64,000 nt of DNA, taken from Chlamydiota bacterium. Its GTDB lineage: Bacteria > Chlamydiota > Chlamydiia > Chlamydiales > JAAKFR01. Location of the stretch: contig JAJFLX010000017.1 of assembly GCA_021772465.1 (NCBI GenBank), forward strand, positions 1 to 64,000, in the 5' to 3' direction. Numbering within the stretch: the stretch's first letter is position 1; the number at the start of each line of letters is the position of its first letter. A program made the position numbers and the translations under genes. This document shows, one piece after another, positions 28,328-36,189 of this stretch. The notes beneath the pieces are model-generated. The model did not search any database, was not told where the DNA came from, and saw nothing but the letters and a program-made list of their open reading frames with translations.

Positions 28328-30022
28328 TTAATAAAATCCCGATCCTCCCCTTGGTGAAGACTGGGGGGGCTGGCTGGGGGTAACCTCCGGACGACTTGGC
28401 TGTGGCTGTGGCTGCGCTGGGCGGCTCGGTTTTTGCCATGTCTGAGGAGGCGTGCTCGGCCTTGGTCTTTGCTGAGGAGGTCGACTCGGCCCTGGTCTTT
28501 GCTGGGGAGGTTGACTCGGCCCTGGTCTTTGCTGGGGAGGTTGACTCGGTCTTTGCCACGTCTGAGGAGGCGTGCTCGGTCGAGGCCTTGGCCGTGGAGG
28601 GGGAGTCGGTCTCTGCCAATTTTGAGGAGGGGGAGTTGGCCTTTGCTCCGTCTGAGGAGGCGGGCTGGGCCGTGGCGTTGGCTTTGGTCGAGGAGTGGGT
28701 CTTGGCCGTGGCCCCTGAGGTTGAGTGATAGGCGGCCTAGAAGGCTCGGGCTTGGGAGGTGTGGGCACCACTCTTTCACCCTCGGGACGGGAGGGTTGCT
28801 CTCCAACCTCTGCGCCGGGAGGGGGAAAAGGAGGCACGATTGGAGGTGGCTCCGGCTCTTTTTGTAGCTCTCCTCTTGGAACGCGCGGACCACGGGGTCT
28901 TTCGTCTCCACCCTGAGGAGTATCTTTTCCTGCCTCTTCTTGAATACTTGAAGCATCCTCGGGGAAAATAGGGGCATCGCCTCCAAGAGCATCAATGAGA
29001 TCATCAAAAGGGACGACACCATCTGGAGTGACGATCAAAGGGGGATGAACACCTCCCATCGCCTTCACAAGAGGAAGAGGGGGGCCAAAGAGGGCATCCA
29101 AAGCGTTTACTGGAAACCAGAAGGGGAAGGGGAAACCGGGATGGGTCCACCACCACCAGAGAGCCCACTGGTCGCCCCAGCCAAACCACCACCAATTCCA
29201 TCCCCACCAGGGAGGGCACCAATTACAGCCGACCCACCAGCCTGGATCAAAGAGGTAGTAATAGAGGTAGAAGTAGGTGTAGTCGGGGTAGTAGAGGAGA
29301 CACTCCTGGATGATCACGCTAGGCTCTAGAATGAGATCGGGTGTGTAGGTGATCTGCTCTTGTAGCTCTGAAATCATTAGACAAGCATGGGCAACGCCTC
29401 GCTCTTCCAAAGGCCAATCCCAGAAGGCGGGTAGAAAGACATATCCTTGCGGGCGCCACACATACCTAGCAGGGCTGTAGATCCAATTGGGGTCAGCTTT
29501 CTCCCACTTTCCACTGTACCAGGTGTATTCACCCCCTACGTATTTCCAGTAGCCGGCCATCCAAAAGGAGTCCTTGCTGGGTGGGTTAGCGGGGTTTTCA
29601 TTGTAGGAGGGTGGAGGGGGCTTGGAAATATAGGTGAGGTTGTCGACTGGCTCCGGGCTCCAGAACCCTTTGAGACGCACCCAGCCCTCATCAAATTGCT
29701 TCCAGTAGCCTGGAATCCACTGGTGCTGAGGAGGCGGGCGGCGCCAGCCTCCTGAACACCAGATAAAAGCCTCGCGGGTGGAAGACCACTCCCAGTATCC
29801 TGGTACCCATACGGTATCTTCGAGGGTCTGCTTCGGAAGATCTTCTTTCAAGGGGTGAGGGGGTTGCTCTTCGACTGCTTGTAGCAGTGTTACTGGAGCT
29901 TCGAGGGTCATAAAAGCTTCATGTAGACGTCCTCCCTTAACCGGTTGCGCTCCTCCACTCGGAGCTGCGCTGAGGCTAAAAGTGAGGGTGCTAATAAGGG
30001 CCACATACTGAAAAAAATTCAT
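28328..30022 (-). CDS. Secreted WXXGXW-repeat-like, Trp-rich protein with Pro/Gln/Arg repeat tail
   Basis: VWVPGYWEW, QWIPGYWKQF, FWMAGYWKYV repeats; WWVGCNWCPPWWGWNWWWFGWGDQWALWWWW; tail of PxPPQQRPGPSQPP units; signal peptide from MNFFQYVALISTLTFSLSAAPS. Confidence 0.8.
   Translation of the reverse strand: MNFFQYVALISTLTFSLSAAPSGGAQPVKGGRLHEAFMTLEAPVTLLQAVEEQPPHPLKEDLPKQTLEDTVWVPGYWEWSSTREAFIWCSGGWRRPPPQHQWIPGYWKQFDEGWVRLKGFWSPEPVDNLTYISKPPPPSYNENPANPPSKDSFWMAGYWKYVGGEYTWYSGKWEKADPNWIYSPARYVWRPQGYVFLPAFWDWPLEERGVAHACLMISELQEQITYTPDLILEPSVIIQECLLYYPDYTYFYLYYYLFDPGWWVGCNWCPPWWGWNWWWFGWGDQWALWWWWTHPGFPFPFWFPVNALDALFGPPLPLVKAMGGVHPPLIVTPDGVVPFDDLIDALGGDAPIFPEDASSIQEEAGKDTPQGGDERPRGPRVPRGELQKEPEPPPIVPPFPPPGAEVGEQPSRPEGERVVPTPPKPEPSRPPITQPQGPRPRPTPRPKPTPRPSPPPQTEQRPTPPPQNWQRPTPPPRPRPRPSTPPQTWQRPSQPPQQRPGPSQPPQQRPGPSRPPQQRPRPSTPPQTWQKPSRPAQPQPQPSRPEVTPSQPPQSSPRGGSGFY
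28380..28740. repeat. Short tandem repeats (10-aa/30-bp units) encoding the Pro/Gln/Arg tail
   Basis: TCGGCCCTGGTCTTTGCTGGGGAGGTTGAC repeated at 30-bp period plus degenerate units. Confidence 0.85.
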
Positions 30023-30169
30023 GCTTCCACCTTTTTTTTTCACCTTAACCACTCTTCTTCGAAAAAGTAAAGCGTCAGTTCTGTCTGTATCCGTTCGGTG
30101 GGAATAAAGGTTTAAGTTTATTCTTCTTGCCCATGAAATCCTCTTATTCAGATTGCTAAGTCGATATTA

Positions 30170-30214
30170 TCTCATGCGCCGTAATACCCGGTCCTTTAGG
30201 CCGGGATGTAAGGC
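30170..30214 (+). mobile_element. Solo left-end-like remnant of the local IS200/IS605-family element
   Basis: TCTCATGCGCCGTAATACCCGGTCCTTTAGGCCGGGATGTAAGGCC matches the left ends at 31196 and 33762 (inverted). Confidence 0.75.
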
Positions 30215-30336
30215 CTCCTCTTACTCGATCAATTGAAAAAGAAGAGTAGGGAAATATTTTCTTAGTCGATTTGTGTAATACAGGCGCCCAATGGCGCTAA
30301 TTGGCGCGAGTGTTACACTCGGGGCGCTACTTGCCT

Positions 30337-31194
30337 TCAATCACTCTCTTGAAGCTTGCTCCAATAGACGAATAAAGTATTGATACCCGAATCGAAATCA
30401 TGTTTGAGTCCACATTCATGAGCCATTTGACCAAATGATAGTCGCCAACTACTCGGTGGATTCAAGAGTTTGCGAGGTACCCCTGGTTCACCACGGCGGA
30501 GGAATGTATTCTTCAAACACAACGACACATGCGTGCTATTCAGTCCTCGTTCTATGAGCAATAAGGCATCAACCAGATCCTTAACCCTTGAATTCTCTCG
30601 TCCGCCACGATTAGCAATCATGGCGTGAATCTTCTCAGCAAACTGTTGTTCTAATGAAATCGCTTCAAATCTAGCAGGGGAGATTCCACAAAAATCCAAC
30701 CAATCGGACCCTTCAATCTCTTCAGTTGGGGGAGTCATCGCATCGCCAAATCCCACATCAAGAGAGAATGCAACGAACAACCTTCCTGCAACTAGGCTTC
30801 GAATAGGAAAGCGAAATCCGCCATAGGGAGCAGACTTGATGAGCTTTGCTGTAGACTCTACCCGAAAGTGAAAATGATCCTCCATGACGAGCAATGCGCT
30901 TTTTCGCAATCTTTCAAGAAGAAATATCCGCTGCTCTTCAATGGTTCCTTTTATTTTTAGCTGCAGTCCCAAATCCAGGTCTTTAGTAGCGCGTCCCACT
31001 TCAAGCCGAGTTTCCAGAGCATATCCTCCCTTAAGCAGCCATGGATAGGGCTTAGTTAAAAACAAGCGTGCCAAGAACCTTTCAAAAGCAACTTTTCTAC
31101 GTATTCTTTCAAGATCCATCCCTATTTCTTTAGAACGGGCTTGTAATCGAACCTCCAAGCTTTGTCGAAAGCTGGCTGGAGAAGAAAATATCTT
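30337..31194 (-). CDS. AbiEii-family nucleotidyltransferase toxin, 5' end displaced by an IS insertion
   Basis: WLLKGGYALETRLEVGRATKDLDL and EKIHAMIANRGGRENSRVKDLVDALLL; frame continues upstream as KIFSSPASFRQSLEVRL to the IS boundary; the listed ORF starts at a TTG (31158). Confidence 0.85.
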   Translation of the reverse strand, partial: KIFSSPASFRQSLEVRLQARSKEIGMDLERIRRKVAFERFLARLFLTKPYPWLLKGGYALETRLEVGRATKDLDLGLQLKIKGTIEEQRIFLLERLRKSALLVMEDHFHFRVESTAKLIKSAPYGGFRFPIRSLVAGRLFVAFSLDVGFGDAMTPPTEEIEGSDWLDFCGISPARFEAISLEQQFAEKIHAMIANRGGRENSRVKDLVDALLLIERGLNSTHVSLCLKNTFLRRGEPGVPRKLLNPPSSWRLSFGQMAHECGLKHDFDSGINTLFVYWSKLQESD

Positions 31195-31283
31195 ATCCCC
31201 TGCGCCGTAAAACCCGTTCCTTCAGGGCCGGGATGTAAGGCGCAAACCCTTCTGTTTTTTGTAAAAAAATAGAGGGTTTCCTC

Positions 31284-31461
31284 CTAATCAGGTGTTTTTT
31301 GACCTTCGATATATTCCTTAATTGTTTCAAGTGGGGCGCCACCACAAGCACCAGCAAAATAACTTGGAGACCAAAGTTGGTTGCCCCAAAGCGCTTTTTC
31401 AATCCTCTGTGGAAACGCTGAGTTTTGGGGGATAGTTAATCAGAAGATGGACGTGATCTCC
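31284..31461 (-). pseudogene. tnpA: TnpA (Y1 transposase) remnant, internally deleted
   Basis: Minus-strand GDHVHLLINYPPKLSVS then, out of frame, RIEKALWGNQLWSPSYFAGACGGAPLETIKEYIEGQKTPD*. Confidence 0.85.
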
Positions 31462-31530
31462 TTAAACGGTTGTTTTTTTCATAGACCAAATGCTACTATC
31501 TATTTTTTATTTGACGAAATAGAAGCTGCT

Positions 31531-32634
31531 GTGAAGAAAGCTTACCGCTACCGATTCTATCCAACAGACGAGCAAAAAGTTGTATTAGCTCAAACATTTG
31601 GCTGCTGCAGGTTTGTCTATAACTATTTTCTTCACCGCAAAAAAGAGCTTTGGGAAAAAGAGGAAAAAAATCTTTCTTACATCGAGTGCTCCAAAGCACT
31701 CACTTTTTTGAAACAAGAGCATTTGTGGCTCAAGGAGGTCTCCTCCGTTTGCTTGCAGCAATGTCTACGTCATTTACAGGGAGCCTTTGAAGGATTTTTT
31801 AAAAAGAGAGCTCGCTTTCCCAGATATAAAAAAAAGGATCAACATCAATCTTGCGCCTTCATGCAAAATGCTTTTACTTACAAAAACAGAATTTTGACCC
31901 TTGCCAAGATGGGTCCCTTAGAAGTGAGATGGAGCCAAGAGTTTACAGGCACGCCCACTTCATTAACTGTAAGCAAGGATAGTGCAGATCGCTAGGAAAG
32001 CATCACACCTCTACCCTCCACAAATAGGGAAATAGGTATTGACCTAGGGATCTCTGCAATGATCACAAATCAAAAAGGGGAGACAATTGGAAATCCTCGC
32101 TTTTTAAACAAAGAGCTTAAACGCCTTAAAGCAAGACAAAAAAAGCTCTCTAGAAAAGCCAAAGGATCCAAAAATAGAGCAAAAGCCAAACATTACATTG
32201 CAAAGACTCATGCAAAGATCTGTGACAAACGGATGGATTTTCTCCATAAGGTCACCTCTCAAATCGTTGACGAAAATCAAGTCATCGTCGTTGAGAGCTT
32301 AGGGGTAAAGAGAATGCTTCAAAACAAGAAATTAGCAAGAGAAATAGCAGATGTGGGATGGGGAATATTTTTACAATTGCTCGCATACAAAAGTAGTTGG
32401 TTTGGACGTATCTTTGTTCAGATCGACAAATATTTTCCGAGCAGTAAGCAGTGTCATCATTGTGGAACGATCAAAGAGAAATTAGAACTCAATGAAAGGC
32501 AATGGAGTTGCTTTTGTTGTGGTATGAATCATGACAGGGATATAAATGCTGCAAAAAATATTCTTCAAGAGGGTTTAAGAAGTTTAGGAGTACCGCGGGG
32601 CTCGCGGGATTTTAAGCCTGTGGAGCTTGTGTAA
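31531..32634 (+). pseudogene. tnpB: TnpB (IS605 OrfB) interrupted by one in-frame TAG at 31993-31995
   Basis: ORFs 31381-31995 and 32059-32634 are in the same frame; ...TVSKDSADR*ESITPLPSTNREIGIDLGI...VVESLGV...CHHCG...CFCCGMNHDRDINAAKNI. Confidence 0.88.
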
Positions 32635-32688
32635 GGCCTCGTTGAGGCAACGGGCTGTGAACCAGGAACCTCTTACTTGCGAAATAGA

Positions 32689-32722
32689 GGAATCCCCTTC
32701 CTTTAGGGAGGGGAGGATGTCA
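32689..32722 (+). ncRNA. Putative right-end/omega-RNA scaffold 3' end (copy 1); guide would be the adjacent flank
   Basis: ggaatCCCCTTCCTTTAGGGAGGGGaggatgtca at the tnpB 3' end, the position of omega-RNA in IS605-family loci. Confidence 0.5.
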
Positions 32723-32723
32723 A

Positions 32724-33332
32724 TCATCTCTTCGTTACCATATTCATTATGCGTTTAACCCGTTCCGAATGCAGCTCCTCGGCGAGTCGTTTAAGAAAAC
32801 CGAGGGAGATAGCCCCTTTTTGTAACCCATCTGATAAGGCTTGGATGACAATGTCGTCGGAGATCGTCTTGTCTAAAAATATGTCGTAAATAGTCCGCTC
32901 GGGAGTCGTCACTCTATATCCTTCAAATTCTGATACGTCTTGATCTTGAAGATCGTTGAAATGGAGCCTGAGGTTTTTAGGGGGTTTATGAAATCTTCGA
33001 AATTGTTTTGGAACGGTCAAGTGATAAGAAGCAGGCATGACATCGCTCAAATCGTGAATTGCCAAAGCTGTTTGGTGTGAAAAAACTCCTTGCGGCTCCC
33101 CTGATCGATTGCAAGACCACAGGCTCCAATAAACCAGGTCAGCCCGGTCTTCAATCGGATAGTTGGCTAACCGATAGATTCCACGTCCCTCTCGAATCCA
33201 CCGTCCTCCCTTTACGTGATATGAAAACCTGCTCTCAGAATATCCTGCCTCTTTTGCTTGGCGGGAGGTAAAATACCCTTGTTGAAGGCTGGCTGTTTGG
33301 TAAAGGCTCCGTTCCATTTCGCTTGATTTCAT
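32724..33332 (-). CDS. AbiEi-family antitoxin (winged helix, type IV TA)
   Basis: GYFTSRQAKEAGYSESRFSYHVKGGRWIREGRGIYRL...GVFSHQTALAIHDLSD...TTPERTIYDIF. Confidence 0.87.
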   Translation of the reverse strand: MKSSEMERSLYQTASLQQGYFTSRQAKEAGYSESRFSYHVKGGRWIREGRGIYRLANYPIEDRADLVYWSLWSCNRSGEPQGVFSHQTALAIHDLSDVMPASYHLTVPKQFRRFHKPPKNLRLHFNDLQDQDVSEFEGYRVTTPERTIYDIFLDKTISDDIVIQALSDGLQKGAISLGFLKRLAEELHSERVKRIMNMVTKR

Positions 33333-33365
33333 ACATAAATCCTAACCAATCGTTAGGTTTTATGT
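33333..33365. promoter_or_regulatory. Inverted repeat operator candidate upstream of abiEi
   Basis: ACATAAATCCTAAC-caatc-GTTAGGTTTTATGT, 13 of 14 arm positions complementary. Confidence 0.65.
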
Positions 33366-33470
33366 AAAATATAAGAATCTTACGAGAGGCGCAAATCCTC
33401 TCTTTTTTGCAAAAATTGAGAGGATTTCATTAACATTCCGGTGTGTGTTGACTATATACTCCTTGGTTGT

Positions 33471-33762
33471 TGACCTCCTCCCCTCCCTAAAGGAAGGGGA
33501 TTCCTGTGTTTTGCAAGCACAGGTTCCTGATTCGCTGCCGGTCGCCTCAAAGAGGTCTTACACTAGCTCCACAGGCTTAAAATCCCGCGAGCCCCGCGGT
33601 ACTCAAATTTTTGAAAACTATTTTTCTCTATCTTGGTTTTTGAAAGAGAAGTAATATTTGTATTCGAAAAAAGGAAAATAGCAAAGCAAACTTTTATTTC
33701 GCTAAGCCATTTTTGCGCCTTACATCCCGCCCCTAAAGGACCGGGTTTTACGGCGCAGGGGA
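33471..33762 (-). mobile_element. Minimal non-autonomous IS605-derived element (copy 2), both ends kept, no transposase
   Basis: Inverted right end TGACCTCCTCCCCTCCCTAAAGGAAGGGG... with tnpB 3' tail, then inverted left end GCGCCTTACATCCCG...CGGCGCAGGGGA; ~292 bp. Confidence 0.82.
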
Positions 33763-33763
33763 T

Positions 33764-33845
33764 AAAAAATGCTTTTGTCTATCAAGACCAAAAGCTTTTC
33801 ATAGCAAAACCAGGCAGGCTCGACGTAAAATGGAGCAAAGCTTCA
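33764..33845 (+). pseudogene. tnpB fragment from another IS605-type element
   Basis: KNAFVYQDQKLFIAKPGRLDVKWSK aligns with QNAFTYKNRILTLAKMGPLEVRWSQ of copy 1. Confidence 0.65.
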
Positions 33846-33848
33846 GTT

Positions 33849-34571
33849 CTATCTTGATATAGATAGAGAGTTTTTCCCCTTATGCATGACTGTGTTGACT
33901 AAGTGAGGTTGAGTGGGTCTTGTACCCTCCAAACTAGAAATATCGCTTAAAGCAGCGTTCTTTAGCTTTTCATTTGGGATTTCATGTGCAACCTCATTGG
34001 CCTTATCAAAATTTTTGAGTAGCAGCCAATGCAGAAAAATGTCCAGCAGATCCATTTCCCTGGCTGCCTCATCAGTTCTTTGCCGAGCTATGTACAACTT
34101 TTTGTTCAGTATTGTTTGATCGAATATGTCATCGAAGAGTAGGGGGGTGTTTTTAACGCCTGTTTTTTTAAGCTCCAGCAGTTTTTCATGATCCAGTTCT
34201 TCTAGAACCTTTATGATTTTTTCTTTTGTAGCAAGAACCGATGACTTAATCTGTGTTAATGTATCGTTTTTGACGATGCTAACATCAACAGTATTTCTGA
34301 TAGCTGCAATTTGCGCTGAATGAACTTCTCGGTCTAATTGTCTGCAGACAAACTCCACAAATGCCTTAATCAAGCGGAGCTCTTTATGGCTTGCAGAGTC
34401 TCTTGCTATTGCATTCCAGGTCCTGCTCACTAGAGAGGCTGACTGGATATCCGATCTATCTAGATAGGAAAACATCTTATTTAAAAGTTCAGGCGAAAGC
34501 TTTTCTGTTATTAAATTTTCCCTTTTGGGCGGAGAGGGGGTGTTAGAATCGATCTTCGGCAAGAGACTCAT
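33849..34571 (-). CDS. F-box domain protein (eukaryotic-like putative effector)
   Basis: LSPELLNKMFSYLDRSDIQSASLVSRTWNAIARDS matches the F-box pattern. Confidence 0.82.
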   Translation of the reverse strand: MSLLPKIDSNTPSPPKRENLITEKLSPELLNKMFSYLDRSDIQSASLVSRTWNAIARDSASHKELRLIKAFVEFVCRQLDREVHSAQIAAIRNTVDVSIVKNDTLTQIKSSVLATKEKIIKVLEELDHEKLLELKKTGVKNTPLLFDDIFDQTILNKKLYIARQRTDEAAREMDLLDIFLHWLLLKNFDKANEVAHEIPNEKLKNAALSDISSLEGTRPTQPHLVNTVMHKGKNSLSISR

Positions 34572-34618
34572 TGTAAACACCTGTCACGGTTTATGGCGCT
34601 CTCCCCACCATTGGAGGG

Positions 34619-35257
34619 TCAAGATTTGATAGATAGCCAATCTTCAAACTTGAGCTCTCCTTGAGAGAAAAGCGAATTCAGCTGAGGATAGAGGGGGTGC
34701 TGCTTCAACTTCTCGGTTGTCTCTGAGTTTGAAAGGTGAAGTACCTCACTTAGAGAGACAAGGCGGAGCAAATTGAGCGCTTGGAGCGTTTCATACGCTC
34801 CGGTGTTTTCTAGTTGCTTGTCAAGAGCTGTTGCCGATTCATACGCCTCTTCGTAGCGCTCATCTGCTATGAGCAGCGTGGTCTCGCCATAGCACTTATA
34901 GGGCTGAGGGAGGGTCTCTGCTCCTCTTTTGAGGGTTGTACTCAGATGGTGAGCGGCCTTTTCAGGGAGTTGCTGCGCGAGGTAGGTCATTGTGAGCATG
35001 GAACGGTAAGAGGGGCCGAGCTCGGGGTGTTGTTTCAAAATTCTCTCTGCAGCATCGATGGATTCAAGAGCGAGGGGTTCTCCTTTGACAAATCGGTCAT
35101 GCACCTGCCGAACGATCAAAAAATCTTGCGAGGCGCCTCTCTTTTTTGAGTGGAGAATTTTCTCCGCCCAAATCGCAAGGCAACAGGTGGCCATGAGTCC
35201 CAAGGCAAGCTTAGACCAATGTTTTTTAAGAAAATCTAGATACTTGTGTTCTTCCAT
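34619..35257 (-). CDS. Hypothetical membrane-anchored, TPR-like helical protein
   Basis: Single N-terminal TM (LALGLMATCCLAIWAEKIL) then helical repeats. Confidence 0.6.
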   Translation of the reverse strand: MEEHKYLDFLKKHWSKLALGLMATCCLAIWAEKILHSKKRGASQDFLIVRQVHDRFVKGEPLALESIDAAERILKQHPELGPSYRSMLTMTYLAQQLPEKAAHHLSTTLKRGAETLPQPYKCYGETTLLIADERYEEAYESATALDKQLENTGAYETLQALNLLRLVSLSEVLHLSNSETTEKLKQHPLYPQLNSLFSQGELKFEDWLSIKS

Positions 35258-35295
35258 GATGTGGAATACTATCGAACATATTATTCGTTGTAAAG

Positions 35296-36189
35296 ATGAA
35301 GATTGCAATTGTACGCCGAAATGGACTTGGGGATCTGCTATGCGCGGTGCCTCTCGCTTTGTATCTCAAAGAGCTCTATCCGAGTGGAGAGCTGACTCTT
35401 TTTGTCGATGTACGTGCAGCTCCTCTGACGCCTTATTTGCCGGTATTTGACCAGGTCGTGGTGCTCCCACAAGGGGGGAACAAATATTTTAATTTGGGGC
35501 GTGTCGCCTGGAAGCATCGAGGCACTTTCGATTTGGCACTCTCTGCTAAAACTTCCCCTATGAAATTGATGAACTGGTTCCTTTTTTGGCTCAAAGCAAA
35601 AAAAGGGATTGCCTATGGCTATCGAGGTCTTCCTCCTTGCCTAGAAAAACGACACCAGGCGCTCAAGGGGTTGCAGCTCCTAGATCCTCACGTTCAAGAG
35701 GTTCCTGAAAGGTTTTATCCCAAAATCGAAGTTGAAGGGGAGAGTGAGCCCCAGACGGTGTTAATTTGTGCAAGTACGACGCGCGCTGAAAGTCGTCTCT
35801 CTGCTAGTCGTTACAGCTCTTTGCTCAACCGTTTGTACAAAACACGTCCCTTTCACTTGCACGTCGTCGGGTTTGAAAAAGATGAAAAACGTGCGCGTGC
35901 GATGTCTGAGGGATTTGTTGGGGAGCGTACCCTCCATTTTTCTCGCAGTTTTGAGGCATTTTTGCTATCACTGAAGCGCGCAGAGTGTTTTTTTGTAGAA
36001 GATGGTGGGGTTGCTCATTTGGGCGCCGCTCTAGATAAAAGGGGTGTTGTCCTCTACGGAGGCAATGATCCTACTGAGTGGGGTCCTTTGAGCAAACGGA
36101 TGATTTGCCTTTCGCACCCTCAAACCCTTGCGCAATTGGATGATGAGCAGATCTATAAGGCGTGGAGTTTAGTTTGGAAGAGAAAATAG
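35296..36189 (+). CDS. Glycosyltransferase family 9 (heptosyltransferase-like)
   Basis: MKIAIVRRNGLGDLLCAVPLALYLKELYP...EDGGVAHLGAAL. Confidence 0.9.
   Translation: MKIAIVRRNGLGDLLCAVPLALYLKELYPSGELTLFVDVRAAPLTPYLPVFDQVVVLPQGGNKYFNLGRVAWKHRGTFDLALSAKTSPMKLMNWFLFWLKAKKGIAYGYRGLPPCLEKRHQALKGLQLLDPHVQEVPERFYPKIEVEGESEPQTVLICASTTRAESRLSASRYSSLLNRLYKTRPFHLHVVGFEKDEKRARAMSEGFVGERTLHFSRSFEAFLLSLKRAECFFVEDGGVAHLGAALDKRGVVLYGGNDPTEWGPLSKRMICLSHPQTLAQLDDEQIYKAWSLVWKRK

Larger units (their letters stand above)
31195..32722 (+). mobile_element. IS200/IS605-family element (copy 1) with degraded tnpA and interrupted tnpB
   Basis: Left-end hairpin TGCGCCGTAAAACCCG...CCGGGATGTAAGGCGCA; divergent tnpA remnant and tnpB; right-end hairpin CCCCTTCCTTTAGGGAGGGG then GATGTCA. 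Confidence 0.88.

Noticed and set aside
28430-28740. Possible CRISPR array
   Set aside because: Repeats are contiguous coding repeats without unique spacers and without cas genes nearby.
28237-29022. Overlapping ORFs on both strands in the Pro-rich tail (28237-29022 -, 28323-28619 -, 28396-28867 +)
   Set aside because: Stop-poor frames caused by the GC-rich short tandem repeats; codon pattern supports only the 28328-30022 frame.
31381-31530. N-terminal part of ORF 31381-31995 as coding
   Set aside because: The TnpB homology begins at VKKAYRYRFYPT (GTG 31531); the upstream part is opposite the tnpA remnant.
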